Shown here piece after piece: positions 48,659 to 60,960 of a stretch of DNA of 64,000 bases. The translations under genes were made by a program, and so were the position numbers. The notes beneath the pieces are model-generated. The model saw only the letters and a program-made list of their open reading frames with translations, made no database searches and was not told the DNA's origin. The stretch lies in contig NC_092270.1 of NCBI RefSeq assembly GCF_036320965.1, positions 17,839,940 through 17,903,939 of the forward strand, read 5' to 3'. Source of the stretch: Panulirus ornatus. Taxonomy: Eukaryota; Arthropoda; Malacostraca; Decapoda; Palinuridae. Numbering within the stretch: position 1 is the first letter of the stretch; each line of letters opens with the position of its first letter.

Positions 48659-50423
48659 GGTGGTGTGCAAAATGAGAGGGTTAGGGAAAATGATTTGGTA
48701 AACAGAGAAGAGGTAGAAAAAGCTTTGCGGAAGATGAAAGCCAGCAAGGCAGCAGGTTTGGATGGTATTGCAGTGGAATTTATTAAAAAAGGGGGTGACT
48801 GTATTATTGACTGGTTGGTAAGGTTATTTAATGTATGTATGACTCATGGTGAGGTGCCTGAGGATTGGCGGAATGCGTGCATAGTGCCATTGTACAAGGG
48901 CAAAGGGGATAAGAGTGAGTGCTCAAATTACAGAGGTATAAGTTTGTTGAGTATTCCTGGTAAATTATACGGGAGGGTATTGATTGAGAGGGTGAAGGCA
49001 TGTACAGAGCATCAGATTGGGGAAGAGCAGTGTGGTTTCAGAAGTGGTAGAGGATGTGTGGATCAGGTGTTTGCTTTGAAGAATGTATGTGAGAAATACT
49101 TAGAAAAGCAAATGGATTTGTATGTAGCATTTATGGATCTGGAGAAGGCATATGATAGAGTGGATAGAGATGCTCTGTGGAAGGTATTAAGAATATATGG
49201 TGTGGGAGGAACGTTGTTAGAAGCAGTGAAAAGTTTTTATCGAGGATGTAAGGCATGTGTACGTGTAGGAAGAGAGGAAAGTGATTGGTTCTCAGTGAAT
49301 GTAGGTTTGCGGCAGGGGTGTGTGATGTCTCCATGGTTGTTTAATTTGTTTATGGATGGGGTTGTTAGGGAGGTGAATGCAAGAGTTTTGGAAAGAGGGG
49401 CAAGTATGAAGTCTGTTGGGGATGAGAGAGCTTGGGAAGTGAGTCAGTTGTTGTTCGCTGATGATACAGCGCTGGTGGCTGATTCATGTGAGAAACTGCA
49501 GAAGCTGGTGACTGAGTTTGGTAAAGTGTGTGAAAGAAGAAAGTTAAGAGTAAATGTGAATAAGAGCAAGGTTATTAGGTACAGTAGGGTTGAGGATCAA
49601 GTCAATTGGGAGGTAAGTTTGAATGGAGAAAAACTGGAGAAAGTAAAGTGTTTTAGATATCTGGGAGTGGATCTGGCAGCGGATGGAACCATGGAAGCGG
49701 AAGTGGATCATAGGGTGGGGGAGGGGGCGAAAATCCTGGAAGCCTTGAAGAATGTGTGGAAGTCGAGAACATTATCTCGGAAAGCAAAAATGGGTATGTT
49801 TGAAGGAATAGTGGTTCCAACAATGTTGTATGGTTGCGAGGCGTGGGCTATGGATAGAGTTGTGCGCAGGAGGATGGATGTGCTGGAAATGAGATGTTTG
49901 AGGACAATGTGTGGTGTGAGGTGGTTTGATCGAGTAAGTAACGTAAGGGTAAGAGAGATGTGTGGAAATAAAAAGAGCGTGGTTGAGAGAGCAGAAGAGG
50001 GTGTTTTGAAATGGTTTAGGGCACATGGAGAGAATGAGTGAGGAAAGATTGACCAAGAGGATATATGTGTCGGAGGTGGAGGGAATGAGGAGAAGTGGGA
50101 GACCAAATTGGAGGTGGAAAGATGGAGTGAAAAAGATTTTGTGTGATCGGGGCCTGAACATGCAGGAGGGTGAAAGGAGGGCAAGGAATAGAGTGAATTG
50201 GATCGATGTGGTATACTGGGGTTGACGTGCTGTCAGTGGAGTAAAACAGGGCATGTGAAGCGTCTGGGGTAAACCATGGAAAGCTGTGTAGGTATGTATA
50301 TTTGCGTGTGTGGACGTATGTATATACATGTGTATGGGGGTGGGTTGGGCCATTTCTTTCATCTGTTTCCTTGCACTACCTCGCAAATGCAGGAGACAGC
50401 GGCAAAAGAAAAAAAAAAAAAAA
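48395..50423 (+). mobile_element. LINE copy, 2.0 kb, best-preserved RT, short 3' UTR, with target-site duplication
   Basis: It begins in the linker (agagaaaggtgcaagaggtg), covers the complete RT and C-terminal region, and ends with the short 3' UTR, hairpin (about 50373-50402) and A-tail. The flanks accttcag occur at 48387-48394 and 50424-50431. Defects are limited to one nonsense codon and one frameshift. Confidence 0.9.
48665..50041 (+). pseudogene. LINE reverse transcriptase, all RT motifs present (458 codons)
   Basis: Fingers: GIAVEFIKKGGDCIIDW (residues 34-50) and NACIVPLYKGKGDKSECSNY (70-89). Motif A: FMDLEKAYD (about 156-164). Motif B: GLRQGCVMSP (about 214-223). Motif C: FADD (264-267). 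Then VNVNKSKVIRYSR, YLGVDLAADGTMEAEVDH, MLYGCEAWAMDRVVRRRMD and EEGVLKWF. A single extra base near 50019 (tttagggcaca for tttgggcaca) shifts the frame; GHMERM-type C-terminal codons continue in 50025-50225. The frame is in phase with 48377-48658 across one TGA. It is recently active on appearance, but dead as it stands. Confidence 0.9.
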
Positions 50424-50431
50424 ACCTTCAG

Positions 50432-51410
50432 TGGTTAAGACCACTCAAACCCTTTCTCCACAGATGGGGAAAACAGCCTCTTCCCTCAATGCATTTGAGA
50501 CAAGTGGAAAAGAAAATTAAGAAGATTCCTCTTTCACGGTATTCTCCCATATTACAAAATTGCAGAATTTGTGTAACCCCATAAATGTCTTGCTAAGTTT
50601 ACCTTTCCTACCCTCAAAATTGACGTATCTTAGATGAAAAAGTACATTTGATCTTGGTTTTAAACATAGAAATAAAACAATTTAAAGAAATCAGAAATAT
50701 ATTTTGATCACTATTTTCGGTGTATTGATTTGTAAAGTTTTGTAGATGTTTCATCACAGTGCACTAAAAAGTACAGGATTGAAGACTGCTTTAAGCGAGT
50801 TGCTGATACATGTTTTCTCGTCTAATTTACTTACACTGAAAAGGTTAATAATTATTGCTTTATTTTCCATTATAAATCTTCTTATAAGAAGTGATTCATT
50901 GCCAATTGTTTGATACTTCAAAAGTATGGAATTTGTAAAAATCCCGGCTACACCAATGAGATGCAGTGTTGTGAAGGTCAGGTGGATGCTGACAACACTT
51001 CCTCCACTTTTGCTGGAAAACCATCTCATGTCTCTTCCTCAGCCTCCTCAACTTTCAATGCTGGAAAAGATGATGTAAATAAAGTCACCCCAGATGATCT
51101 TGCGACAGATCATCAAGTTATTGAAGATGATATGCCTGGTTGTCTTAATCAAGCTTAAAGCCTCCCAGTTTTTTCGTAGAAAATCATGATATGCTTTCAT
51201 TTGCATGACTGGAAGATGACTAACAACTGTGGGGAAGAAATTATCATGCACTACCACCAAGCCACTACACACGCTGGGCGTGCAGCCTTGAAATTGAAGT
51301 GCAAAATTTTGATGCATAAAAGTCCTTCTAAGACATTGCTCTACTTGCATAATACTCATCTGGAGATGTTAAGATGCACTTGGTTGTGCTGCCAATATAT
51401 TTATTTATAT
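50432..51410. other. AT-rich single-copy stretch
   Basis: Open frames at 50910-51158 (+) and 51048-51359 (-) overlap each other and have no recognisable domain. No gene is called. Confidence 0.45.
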
Positions 51411-51635
51411 ATTATACTTTGTCGCTGTCTCCCACATTTGTGAGGTAGTGCAAGGAAACAGACGAAAGAATGGCCCAACCCACCCACATGCACATGTATA
51501 TACATACACATGCACATATACATACCTGTACATTTCAATGTATACATGTATATACATACACAGACATATACATATATACACAGTGCATAATTCATACATG
51601 CTGCCTTTATTCATTCCCGTCGCCAGCCCCCCCAA
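51411..51635 (-). mobile_element. LINE 3' UTR fragment, minus strand
   Basis: The hairpin (gtcgctgtctcccacatttg, about 51421-51450) and long-UTR segments (catgcacatgtatatacata, gaaagaatggcccaaccc, ctgcctttattcattcccgt) are present. There is no coding part. The tail side is TATA-rich (atatatttatttatatatta). Confidence 0.85.
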
Positions 51636-52999
51636 TATAAAGCATATTAAGGAGTATGACACCAACCAGTCATTTCTGCCAGATGTATGAATATGCAATT
51701 GCTTTTTTTCATTTCTGTTACGTTGTTATAATAATGTGTTAGCACTTGGTACTTCATGGTTATTTTTATTTGAATGAATGAAATTTTGAGTGAAAAAACT
51801 TCATGTAAAATACTCAAGTTTACTTGCCTGCTGTAGAGCTGTGGCATCATCCAAAGAGGGAACTAAGCCCCTTAGTCCTTAATTTTGTTTTTTTGTGGGT
51901 GATGCTGATTGTTTCTGGCAACTCCGTCATCATGCAAAAAAACTGGCAAAACGTTAAAGTTGCCAGGTATGGGGGATTGAATTAACAATAGATAGAACTC
52001 TCGGTGAAATAGCACATGGACAAAAGTTAGGACCCACAGGAAACGGATGAAGGGTTTTACCTGCCCAGTAATCTTGTTCATCATAAGGTACTTGGCGTGC
52101 AGTTGCCTAAGATTATGAAGGTATTCTTTGCTTTGGTTTTCTGATAAATAGGTTTACTCTATACTAACATACCAATGAGTCATATTTCACCAGAGCAGAC
52201 AGTCAACAGACAGCATCCCTTATTTCCTTTTGAGATTCATACCATTTGTGAGTCCAACAGCAATATTGTCTATTTCTTTTGCCGATTTTTCTAAGGTATT
52301 CCATTATTGAATCAACTATTTATACTTAATGAAGTTCCTGTAATTATTCTTAACGTTTCATAACACTCTGGCCATGTTATAGAAATTTTTCTTGTGCTGC
52401 ATTTGTGTGATAATTATTTGTTGCAGGGAGTGAGTTTCACTCGTTTTGCCCCATCCTCTGAGCCTTATATATATGTGCTGTGCCTTTACTCCTGTATATG
52501 CATGCAGACATGTACTCTCTCTAGCCATGCCAATTTTGTTGATGTGATGACAAGTGAGTCCTTCAAACTTCTCATGGTTACTGTGTAAGGAAGAAATAGG
52601 GGAATGATTAAAAAGTGGTATTTTGTGGCCTTGTTTAGCTAGACTTCTTATGGTTCAGATAGTTTTGGTTTTTTAGATTATTCTTAACAGCCCCTTGCTT
52701 ATGAAATGAATTGCATACACTGCACATATGCTGGTATTTGCTTGTACTCTGTGCAAATACTCCTAAAGTGAAGCACATATCCTTTGCAAATACCCAGTAT
52801 ATAATTACACAAACTCTTAGTTAGAATCCATTTCTGTTTAGGTAATCACTTTCCAGGGATTGATTGGAGTTTAACCACATTTAAGATTTGCTTGATAATG
52901 TTGCTTAGTTTGAATGGAATACAGTTGAAACTGATTTGATAACAGATTATGAATTGGTTATGAAATTATGAGGAAAAGACCTATATTCAGTTGATAATT
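51636..52999. other. AT-rich single-copy stretch
   Basis: No gene, RNA or mobile element is recognised. Confidence 0.45.
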
Positions 53000-55347
53000 T
53001 TTTTTCATGATTTTCGTTTCCTGTGTTAGCGAGATAGAACCAGGATACAGATGAAGACACATCCACTCTCATTCGCATATGTATACATATATGTACATAC
53101 ACGTACATATTTACTCATCATTATTATACTTGATTGCCTGTTTCCTACATCATTAAGGTTGTGCCAGGAAACTGACAAAGACCCATCCACTCATAAATAC
53201 ACTTAGACACACATAAATATCTCCCTTTCCACATCCAGGCCCCACAGACCTTTCCATAGGTTACCCCAAATGTTTCGCATCTCCTGGCTCAGTCCATTGA
53301 CGGCACATCGACCCTAGTATACCTCATCATTCCAGTTAACACCATTCCTTTCATGCCTTTTGCTATCCTGCATGTTCAGGTCCCAATCGCTCAAAATATT
53401 TTTCACTCCTCCCTTCCACTTCCAATTTGGTCTCCTACCTCTCATTGTTCCCTCCACCTCAGCCACATATATCCTGTCAACCTTTCCTCTCTCATTTTCT
53501 CCATATGTCCAAACCACAACACACCCTCTTTTGATATCTCCACACACTTTTTATTAACACACATCTCTTACCCTTTCATTACTTATTCGATCAATCCACC
53601 TTGCACCACATATTGTCCTCAAACATTTCATTTCCAACACATATACGCCCTCCACCATGCAACCCTATTTATACCCCATACCTCACAACCACATAATATT
53701 GTTGGAACTACTACTACTTTAAACATGCACATTTTTACTCTCCGAGATAACGTTCTCTATTTTCGTACATTCTTCATCACTCTTAAGAACCTTCACCCCC
53801 TCTCCCACCCTCTGACTCTTCCACTTCCATGGTTCCAGTCACTGCTAAGTTAACTCCCAAATATCTAAAACTCTTCTTCCTCCAATTTTTCTCTTCAAAC
53901 TTGCATCCCAACTAACTTGTCCTTCAACCCTGCTGAACCCAATAACCTTGGTCTTCTTCACATTTATTCTTGTCTTTCTCCTTTCACACTTTTCCAAACT
54001 TGGTCATCAGCTTGTATAGTTTCTCGCTCAAATCAGCCACCAGTGCTGTATCATCAGTGAACGACAGCTAACTTGCTTCCAAAGCCCGCTCTTTCCCAAC
54101 ACACTGCATACTTGCCCCTCTTCAAAACTCTTGCATTTACCTCCATAATCACCTCATGCAGTAACAAATTAAACAACCTTGGGGACATCACACACCCCTA
54201 CCTCAGACCAACCTTTATTGCTCTCCTCTCTTCCCTCTCATGCATATGCCTTACACCCTTGATAAAAGCTTCTCACTCTTAAGACCTTTCATAGAGCATC
54301 TCTATCAACCATATTGTATGCCTTCTTCAGATCCATGAATGCTACATACAAATCCATTTGTTTTTCTATGTATTTTTCACTCGCATCCATCAAAAATACG
54401 TGATCCACACATCCTCTACCACTTCTAAAACCACACTGCTCCTCCCTAATCTGATGTTCTGTACATGCCTTCACCCTCTCGATCAATACCCTTTTAAAAT
54501 TTTTCAGGAGTACTTAAACTTGTACCTCTGTAGTTTGAACACTCACCTTTATCCCCTTTGCCTTTGCACAATGGCATTATACATGCTTTCTGCCAATCCT
54601 CACACACTTCACCACGATCCATACATACACTGAATATCCTTACCAACCAATCAACTACACAATCATCCCCTTTCTTAATAAATTCCAGTGCAATACCATC
54701 CAAACCCACCGCTGTGCCAGATTTCATCATCCGCAAGACTTTCACCACTTCTTATCTCTTTGTAAAACCACTCTCCCTGACTCTTTCACTTTGCACACCA
54801 CCCCGACCAAAACACCCTACATCTGCCACTCTTATCAAATTCAACAAACCTTCAAAATACTCACTCCGTCTCGTCATCACTTCACCCCTTGCCCCCTTCA
54901 CTGATGTTCCCATTTGTTCTCTTCGCACATTATTTACCTTCTTAAAGAAATCTTTTTATTCTCCCTAAAGTTTAGTAATACTCTCGCCCTAACTCTCAAT
55001 TGCCCTATTTTTCAAGCCTTGCTACCTTCCTCTTGACCTCCTCCTACTTTCTTATATACATGTCCCAGTCATTTGCACTCCTTCCTTGTATCATCGAAAT
55101 GCCTCTCTTTTCTTTAACAACTTCATCCCACCATTCACTACCCTTTCTAGTCTGCCCACCTCCCACTTTTCTCATGCCTCTTGCATCTCCTGCATATGCC
55201 ATCACTGCTTCCTTAAATAATCCCATTCCTCACTTGCTCCACTCATGTCATTTGCTCTCAACTTTTACTGTTCTATAGTCAGTCTCTCCTAGTACTTCCT
55301 CCTCCAAGTCTTCTTTCCAAGCTAGCTCACTCTTGTCACTCTCTTCT
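53000..55347 (-). mobile_element. Old LINE copy, minus strand, near-complete RT region, heavily mutated
   Basis: Two decayed hairpin/UTR segments (about 53015-53110 and 53133-53215) are followed on the minus strand by C-terminal, thumb, RT and linker sequence up to the VRVSELGKE region at about 55300-55347. Numerous small deletions and stops break the ORF into short frames (53314-53547, 54289-54486, 54494-54748, 55044-55226). Divergence is much higher than in the short-UTR copies. Confidence 0.85.
54289..54748 (-). pseudogene. LINE RT fingers and motif A, broken
   Basis: Two frames give RMMKSGTAVGLDGIALEFIK, VDWLVRIFSVCMDRGEV, NYRGTSL and then HQIREEQCGFRSGRGCVDHV and FMDLKKAYNMVDRDA. Motif A has lost its second conserved acid (AYN for AYD). 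A frameshift lies near 54490. Confidence 0.8.
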
Positions 55348-55368
55348 GTGTGTGAGTGTGTATATATA

Positions 55369-55808
55369 CAGTAAACCCTTTATTTAATGGACCCCAGTTT
55401 AATAGATTTCAAATTTAACGGACCAGGCAAATAATAAGTCAATTAACGATAATTTAAAAAAGAAAAAGTATCAAAAATCTCAGACTCCACACTATGTGCA
55501 TGTCATATTGCACATGTTTATGGTAGTGTGGGGTATATTCATTTCGTTTTGGTATGTCTCAAGCTACCGTGTGGTCAGGTTGTATACAGTGTGTTCCTGT
55601 AATTTGAAAATTGTCTTTATTCATTAAATGATTTTGCAATCCTTACAATTTTAAATGGCATCAAGTAATAGTTAAAAGTGTGTGAACTGTATAGTGTGTT
55701 ACTGTATATTATATTAAAATGCCCATAGATTACATTCGATTTAACGGACATTCAGCATTAACGGACACCCCTTCCCCCCAATTAGTCCATTAAATCAAGG
55801 GTTTACTG
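55369..55808. mobile_element. pogo/Tigger-type MITE, 440 bp
   Basis: The left end is CAGTAAACCCTTTATTTAAT-ggac. The right end, reversed, is CAGTAAACCCTTGATTTAAT-ggac, giving terminal inverted repeats of about 24 bp with one mismatch. The left flank is TA; the right flank reads TG, a probable mutation of the TA target duplication. Sub-terminal words tttaacggac recur at about 55412, 55739 and 55758. The element has no coding capacity. CAGT-starting termini with a TA target are typical of Tc1/mariner-pogo elements. Confidence 0.8.
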
Positions 55809-55859
55809 TGTATGTACATGTACATGTTCATACTTACTGTCATCCATGAAGGAAAAGAA

Positions 55860-57540
55860 AAAGGATAATATAGACATTTTCTTTCCTGCACATGATTGCA
55901 GTCCCGTTCAGCAGCAAGGTAGTGCCAGGAAACAAAGGCAGGCCACAATGGCCCGCATCCACACGAGCTGTCATGTGTAATGCACTGAAACCACAGCTTT
56001 CTATCCGCATCCAGGCCCCACGGACCTTTCCATGGCTTAATCCAGATGTTTCACATTCCCTGGTTCAGTCCATTGACAGCACATTGACCTCAGTATACCA
56101 CATTTCATTTCATTCTATTCTGTGCATGCCTTTCACCCTCCTGCATATTTAGACCCTGATTGCTCAAAATCTTTTGCAGTTCATCTTTCCATCAATAATA
56201 TGGTCTCCTGGTTTTCCTTGTTCCCTAGCTCTTCTCCCTTCGTACTTGTACACACACCTAACACCCTTGACAAGAACTTTACTACTACTAGTGGCTTGCT
56301 ACCCACATCATATATTCTTGAGACCTTCCACAAAACATCCCTTATCAGTCATGTCATATATGCCTTCTCTAAGATCTGTGAATGCCAAATACAAATCCCT
56401 CTGTTTTTCTGAGTATTTCTTGCTTACATTCTTCAAAGCGAACACCTGATCCATACATGCTCTACCTTTTCTGAAACCACACTGCTGCTGTGCAATCTGA
56501 TGCTCTGATATACCTTGCCAGGTATATTCAACAAACTTATACCTTTCTAGTTTAAGCACTCACCTTTATCTCCTTTGCCTTTATGCAGTGGCACTATATG
56601 TGCATTCCACCATGATCAGTACATAAAATGAATAACCTTACCAGCCAAACTACAACAGTCACCCCCTTTCTTAATATGCTCATCTGCAATACCATACTCT
56701 CCACCCACCTTGCCACATTTCATCTTAACGCAAGGCTTTCACAACCTCTTCTCTCTTCACCAAACCACTCTCCATGACTCGCTTTGCATAACACCACAGC
56801 CTAAACACCTTTTATCTGCCACTCTGTCATCAAACTTATTCAACAAACCTTTTGAATACTCTCTCTATTTCCTCCTTACTTTATCACTGCCTGTTGTCAC
56901 TTCCCCTTCTGCTCCCTTCACCAGTGTTCTCATTTGTGCTCTTGTCTTTCAGACATTATTTACCTCCTTCCAAAACATCTGTTAATTCTCCCTGAAAATT
57001 GATGATACTCTTACCCTAGCTCTCACTTGCCATCTTTTTCACTTTCATCACCTTACTCCTGACCTTTTGCCACTCTCTTAAACATCTCCCAATTTTTTTT
57101 TTTTGCACTCCTTCCCTATAAGTACCACCCAAATGCATCTCTTTTCTTTTTCATTAGCCACTTTATTTGTTCCTCCCACCTCTCACCTTTTGCATAACAT
57201 GTGTATCTCTTGCACATGCCATCACTGCTAACCATAACCTTCCATTCCTCTTCCAATCCCCTCACTTCATCTACTTTCACCTTTTGCCCTCTACACTTAA
57301 TCTCACCCTGTATTTCTTCACATCTGTTTTTGAAGCTCACTTACTCTCACCACCTTTTCAAAAACCTCTACAATTCTTCACCATTACCTCCAAATTTTGA
57401 TCAGACATCCCTCTAGCTGCTCCTTTCTGCACATCTATATCCAAAAATTTCTCTTTTACACACCTATCAATTAATATGTAATTTGATAATGCCCATTGAC
57501 CATCTCTTCTCACATGCTCGCATACATATATTTGTGTATA
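55860..57540 (-). mobile_element. Old LINE, 3' half, minus strand, interrupted by later insertions
   Basis: It comprises 3' UTR (gattgcagtcccgttcagca hairpin remnant near 55900, gtgtaatgcactgaaaccac), C-terminal codons, then a jump near 56225-56235 that removes the thumb and palm including FADD, then RT (CGFRKGRACMDQVFALKNV region, about 56420-56500), fingers, linker and the SDH end of the endonuclease (about 57395-57500). The rest of the endonuclease resumes at 61105, so the two halves were one element before 3.5 kb was inserted. Confidence 0.8.
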
Positions 57541-57546
57541 AAGATG

Positions 57547-58914
57547 TGTGGATCAGGTGTTTGCTTTGAAGAATGTATGTGAGAAATACTTAGAAAAGCA
57601 AATGGATTTGTATGTAGCATTTATGGATCTGGAGAAGGCATATGATAGAGTTGATAGAGATGCTCTGTGGAAGGTATTAAGAATATATGGTGTGGGAGGC
57701 AAGTTGTTAGAAGCAGTGAAAAGTTTTTATCGAGGATGTAAGGCATGTGTACGTGTAGGAAGAGAGGAAAGTGATTGGTTCTCAGTGAATGTAGGTTTGC
57801 GGCAGGGGTGTGTGATGTCTCCATGGTTGTTTAATTTGTTTATGGATGGGGTTGTTAGGGAGGTAAATGCAAGAGTTTTGGAAAGAGGGGCAAGTATGAA
57901 GTCTGTTGGGGATGAGAGAGCTTGGGAAGTGAGTCAGTTGTTGTTCGCTGATGATACAGCGCTGGTGGCGGATTCATGTGAGAAACTGCAGAAGCTGGTG
58001 ACGGAGTTTGGTAAAGTGTGTGGAAGAAGAAAGTTAAGAGTAAATGTGAATAAGAGCAAGGTTATTAGGTACAGTAGGGTTGAGGGTCAAGTCAATTGGG
58101 AGGTGAGTTTGAATGGTGAAAAACTGGAGGAAGTGAAGTGTTTTAGATATCTGGGAGTGGATCTGTCAGCGGATGGAACCATGGAAGCGGAAGTGGATCA
58201 TAGGGTGGGGGAGGGGGCGAAAATTTTGGGAGCCTTGAAAAATGTGTGGAAGTCGAGAACATTATCCCGGAAAGCAAAAATGGGTATGTTTGAAGGAATA
58301 GTAGTTCCAACAATGTTGTATGGTTGCGAGGCGTGGGCTATGGATAGAGTTGTGCGCAGGAGGATGGATGTGCTGGAAATGAGATGTTTGAGGACAATGT
58401 GTGGTGTGAGGTGGTTTGATCGAGTAAGTAACGTAAGGGTAAGAGAGATGTGTGGAAATAAAAAGAGCGTGGTTGAGAGAGCAGAAGAGGGTGTTTTGAA
58501 ATGGTTTGGGCACATGGAGAGAATGAGTGAGGAAAGATTGACCAAGAGGATATATGTGTCGGAGGTGGAGGGAACGAGGAGAAGAGGGAGACCAAATTGG
58601 AGGTGGAAAGATGGAGTGAAAAGGATTTTATGTGATCGGGGCCTGAACATGCAGGAGGGTGAAAGGAGGGCAAGGAATAGAGTGAATTGGAGCGATGTGG
58701 TATACAGGGGTTGACGTGCTGTCAGTGGATTGAATCGGCATGTGAAGCGTCCGGGGTAAACCATGGAAAGCTGTGTAGGTATGTATATTTGCGTGTGTGG
58801 ACGTGTGTATGTACATGTGTATGGGGGGGGTTGGGCCATTTCTTTCGTCTGTTTCCTTGCGCTACCTCGCAAACGCGGGAGACAGCGACAAAGTATAAAA
58901 AAAAAAAAAAAAAA
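57547..58914 (+). mobile_element. LINE copy, 5'-truncated, short 3' UTR, poly(A), inserted into an older LINE
   Basis: It begins at tgtggatcaggtgtttgctt and ends in a short 3' UTR, hairpin (about 58857-58887) and A20. The flank aaagatg at 57540-57546 recurs after the A-tail at 58915-58921, consistent with a target-site duplication. It lies in opposite orientation inside the endonuclease region of the old LINE at 55860-57540/61105-61830. Confidence 0.9.
57548..58714 (+). CDS. LINE RT palm to C-terminus, uninterrupted (388 codons), 5'-truncated
   Basis: The frame is intact from MDQVFALKNVCEKYLEKQ to NWSDVVYRG. Motif A FMDLEKAYD is at residues 25-33, motif B GLRQGCVMSP at about 83-92, and FADD at 133-136. 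The thumb, MLYGCEAWAMDRVVRRRMD and GHMERMSEERLTKR follow. There is no stop or frameshift, so it is one of the youngest copies. Fingers, linker and endonuclease are absent through 5' truncation, and the Met is an internal residue (CVDQ in complete copies reads GVDQ/WIRC at the junction). It is not an autonomous element. Confidence 0.8.
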   Translation: MDQVFALKNVCEKYLEKQMDLYVAFMDLEKAYDRVDRDALWKVLRIYGVGGKLLEAVKSFYRGCKACVRVGREESDWFSVNVGLRQGCVMSPWLFNLFMDGVVREVNARVLERGASMKSVGDERAWEVSQLLFADDTALVADSCEKLQKLVTEFGKVCGRRKLRVNVNKSKVIRYSRVEGQVNWEVSLNGEKLEEVKCFRYLGVDLSADGTMEAEVDHRVGEGAKILGALKNVWKSRTLSRKAKMGMFEGIVVPTMLYGCEAWAMDRVVRRRMDVLEMRCLRTMCGVRWFDRVSNVRVREMCGNKKSVVERAEEGVLKWFGHMERMSEERLTKRIYVSEVEGTRRRGRPNWRWKDGVKRILCDRGLNMQEGERRARNRVNWSDVVYRG

Positions 58915-58984
58915 AAAGATGCTCTTGACTTGTGACCTTTGCGATTTACGACATGAATTTAAAAATATACATATTTGTTACAAT

Positions 58985-60233
58985 TATTATACTTTGCCAC
59001 TGTCTCCCGCGTTAGCGAGGTAGCGCAAGGAAACAGTCCAAAGAATGGTCCAACCCACCCACATACACGTGTATATACATACATGTCCACACACGCACAT
59101 GCACATATCTATACATCTCAACGTATACATATAAATACACACACAGACATATACATATATACACATGTACATAATTCATACTGTCTGCTCTTATTCATTC
59201 TCGTCGCCACCCCTGCCACACACAAAATGACAACCCCTCCCCCCACAAGTGCACGAGTAGTGCTAAGAAAAGACAACAAAGGCCACATTCATTCACACTC
59301 AGTCTCTAGCCATCATGTATAATGCACTGAAACCACAGCTCCCTTTCCACATCCAAGCCCCATAAAACTTTCCATGGTTTACCCCAGACGCTTCACATGC
59401 CCTGGTTCAATCCATTGACAGCACATTGACCCCGGTATACCACATCGTTCCAATTCACGCTATTCCTTGCACGCCTTTCACCCTCCTGCATGTTCAGGCC
59501 CTGATCACTCAAAATTTTTTTCACTCCATTTTTCCACTTCCAATTTGGTCTCCCACTTCTCCTCGTTCCCTCCACCTCTGACACATATATACTCTTGGTC
59601 AATCTTTCCTCACTCATTCCCTCCATGTGACCAAACCATTTCAAAACACCCTCTTCTGCTCTCTCAACCACACTCTTTTTATTACCACACATCTCTCTTA
59701 CCCTTTCATTACTTACTCAATCAAACCACCTCACACCACATATTGTCCTCCTCCATCTCATTTCCAGCACATCCACCCTCCTCCACACACTTCTATCTAT
59801 AGCCCATGCCTCGCAACCATATAACATTGTTGAAACGACTATTCCTTCAAACATAGCCATTTTTGCTTTCCAAGATAATGTTCTCGACTTCCACACATTT
59901 TTCAACTCTCCCAGAACTTTTTCCCCCACCCTGTGATTCACTTCCGCTTCCATGGTTCCATCTGCTGCCAAATCCATTCCCAGATATCTAAAACACTTCA
60001 CTTCCAGTTTTTCTCCATTCAAACTTACCTCCCAATTGATTAGTCCTTCAACCCTACTGTACCTAATAACCTTGCTCTTATTCACATTTACTCTTAGCTT
60101 TTTTCTTTCACACACTTTACCAAACTCAGTCACCAGCTTCTGCAGTTTCTCACCTGAATCAGCCACCAGCACTGTATCATCAGCAAACAACAACTGACTC
60201 GCTTCCCAAGCTCTCTCATCCACAACAGACTGC
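58985..60233 (-). mobile_element. LINE copy, minus strand, 5'-truncated, long 3' UTR
   Basis: The hairpin (ccactgtctcccgcgttagc, about 58998-59025), a long 3' UTR with tgtctgctcttattcattct and ccacattcattcacactcag segments, then on the minus strand GHMEGMSEERLTKS, thumb and LLFADDTVLVADS (about 60160-60200), ending near 60233 at QSVVDERAWE. FADD is intact; FEGIVVSTMLYGCEAW shows minor change. Frames 59393-59692 and 59717-60340 are separated by a stop/frameshift near 59715. Confidence 0.85.
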
Positions 60234-60414
60234 TTGGTTGTATGTCCGTCAGTGCAAATGGCTGCATGCGTATGATAGTGGATGTCAGACAATCCCAGCA
60301 TTGTGTACATCACAGCATCGCTCTCAGATCTTGCTCTCAATTGCCATTATGTAGGCATGCATTATTCAAGCGAAACTAACAAATTTTTGTGCTGAATTGA
60401 ACCTTTTTTTTTAT

Positions 60415-60960
60415 TAAACCCCAAAGATGACAAGCCAGAGGAAAAATCCATTGCATGCTAATTGAAATTGTATGAATCTGAGAAACACTCTATTTGAAAT
60501 TGAAAATGATCACCCAACATGGAGGAAAAAAGTGTATGTGATTGCACGTGGTCTGCAATTGTCTCGTTTGGCAGTCTACAATTTTAAAGGAAACAAAAAA
60601 AAAAACATGAAGCAATGTAAGATTCGGCAAGTATGAAGTCTATGATTATGACAAAGTAACAACAAAGGCCCATCCATGAAATGGAGAAGTTGTTAATGCT
60701 GTGGATGGAAGATCAAATTTAAAATCATGTATCACTAACCTTGCTAACAATTAAGGCGAAGGCTAGAAGTCTTTTTGAGACTTTGAAGGAGCAAGCAGGA
60801 GAGGACAACATTGAGAACTTCACAGCAAGTCATGGTTCATTAGATTTAAAAAAGGTATAGTTTGCACAGCATTCAAGTCACAGGTGAAGTGGCAAGTGCT
60901 GGCGAAGGAACTGCCAAAAAGTTTATTGAAAGTTTCAATAAATCAGTCCGTGAACTAAAG
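60415..60960 (+). pseudogene. Tigger/jerky-type (pogo) transposase N-terminal relic
   Basis: The plus strand shows a possible start MTSQRKNPLHAN (about 60428), a helix-turn-helix-like stretch ARGLQLSRLAVYNFKGNKK, then the CENP-B-type DNA-binding block: MEKLLMLWMEDQI, SLTLLTIKAKARSLFETLKE, QAGEDNIENFTASHGS, FKKRYSLHSIQVTGEVASAG and TAKKFIESFNKSV. The order and the TGExASA signature match Tigger/jerky transposases. Several frame changes occur and I see no DDE catalytic region after about 60960. Family assignment is by motif memory. Confidence 0.7.

Noticed and set aside
50910..51359. Possible gene on either strand (82 and 103 codons)
   Set aside because: The frames overlap in opposite directions, carry no recognised domain and have no exon-like context.
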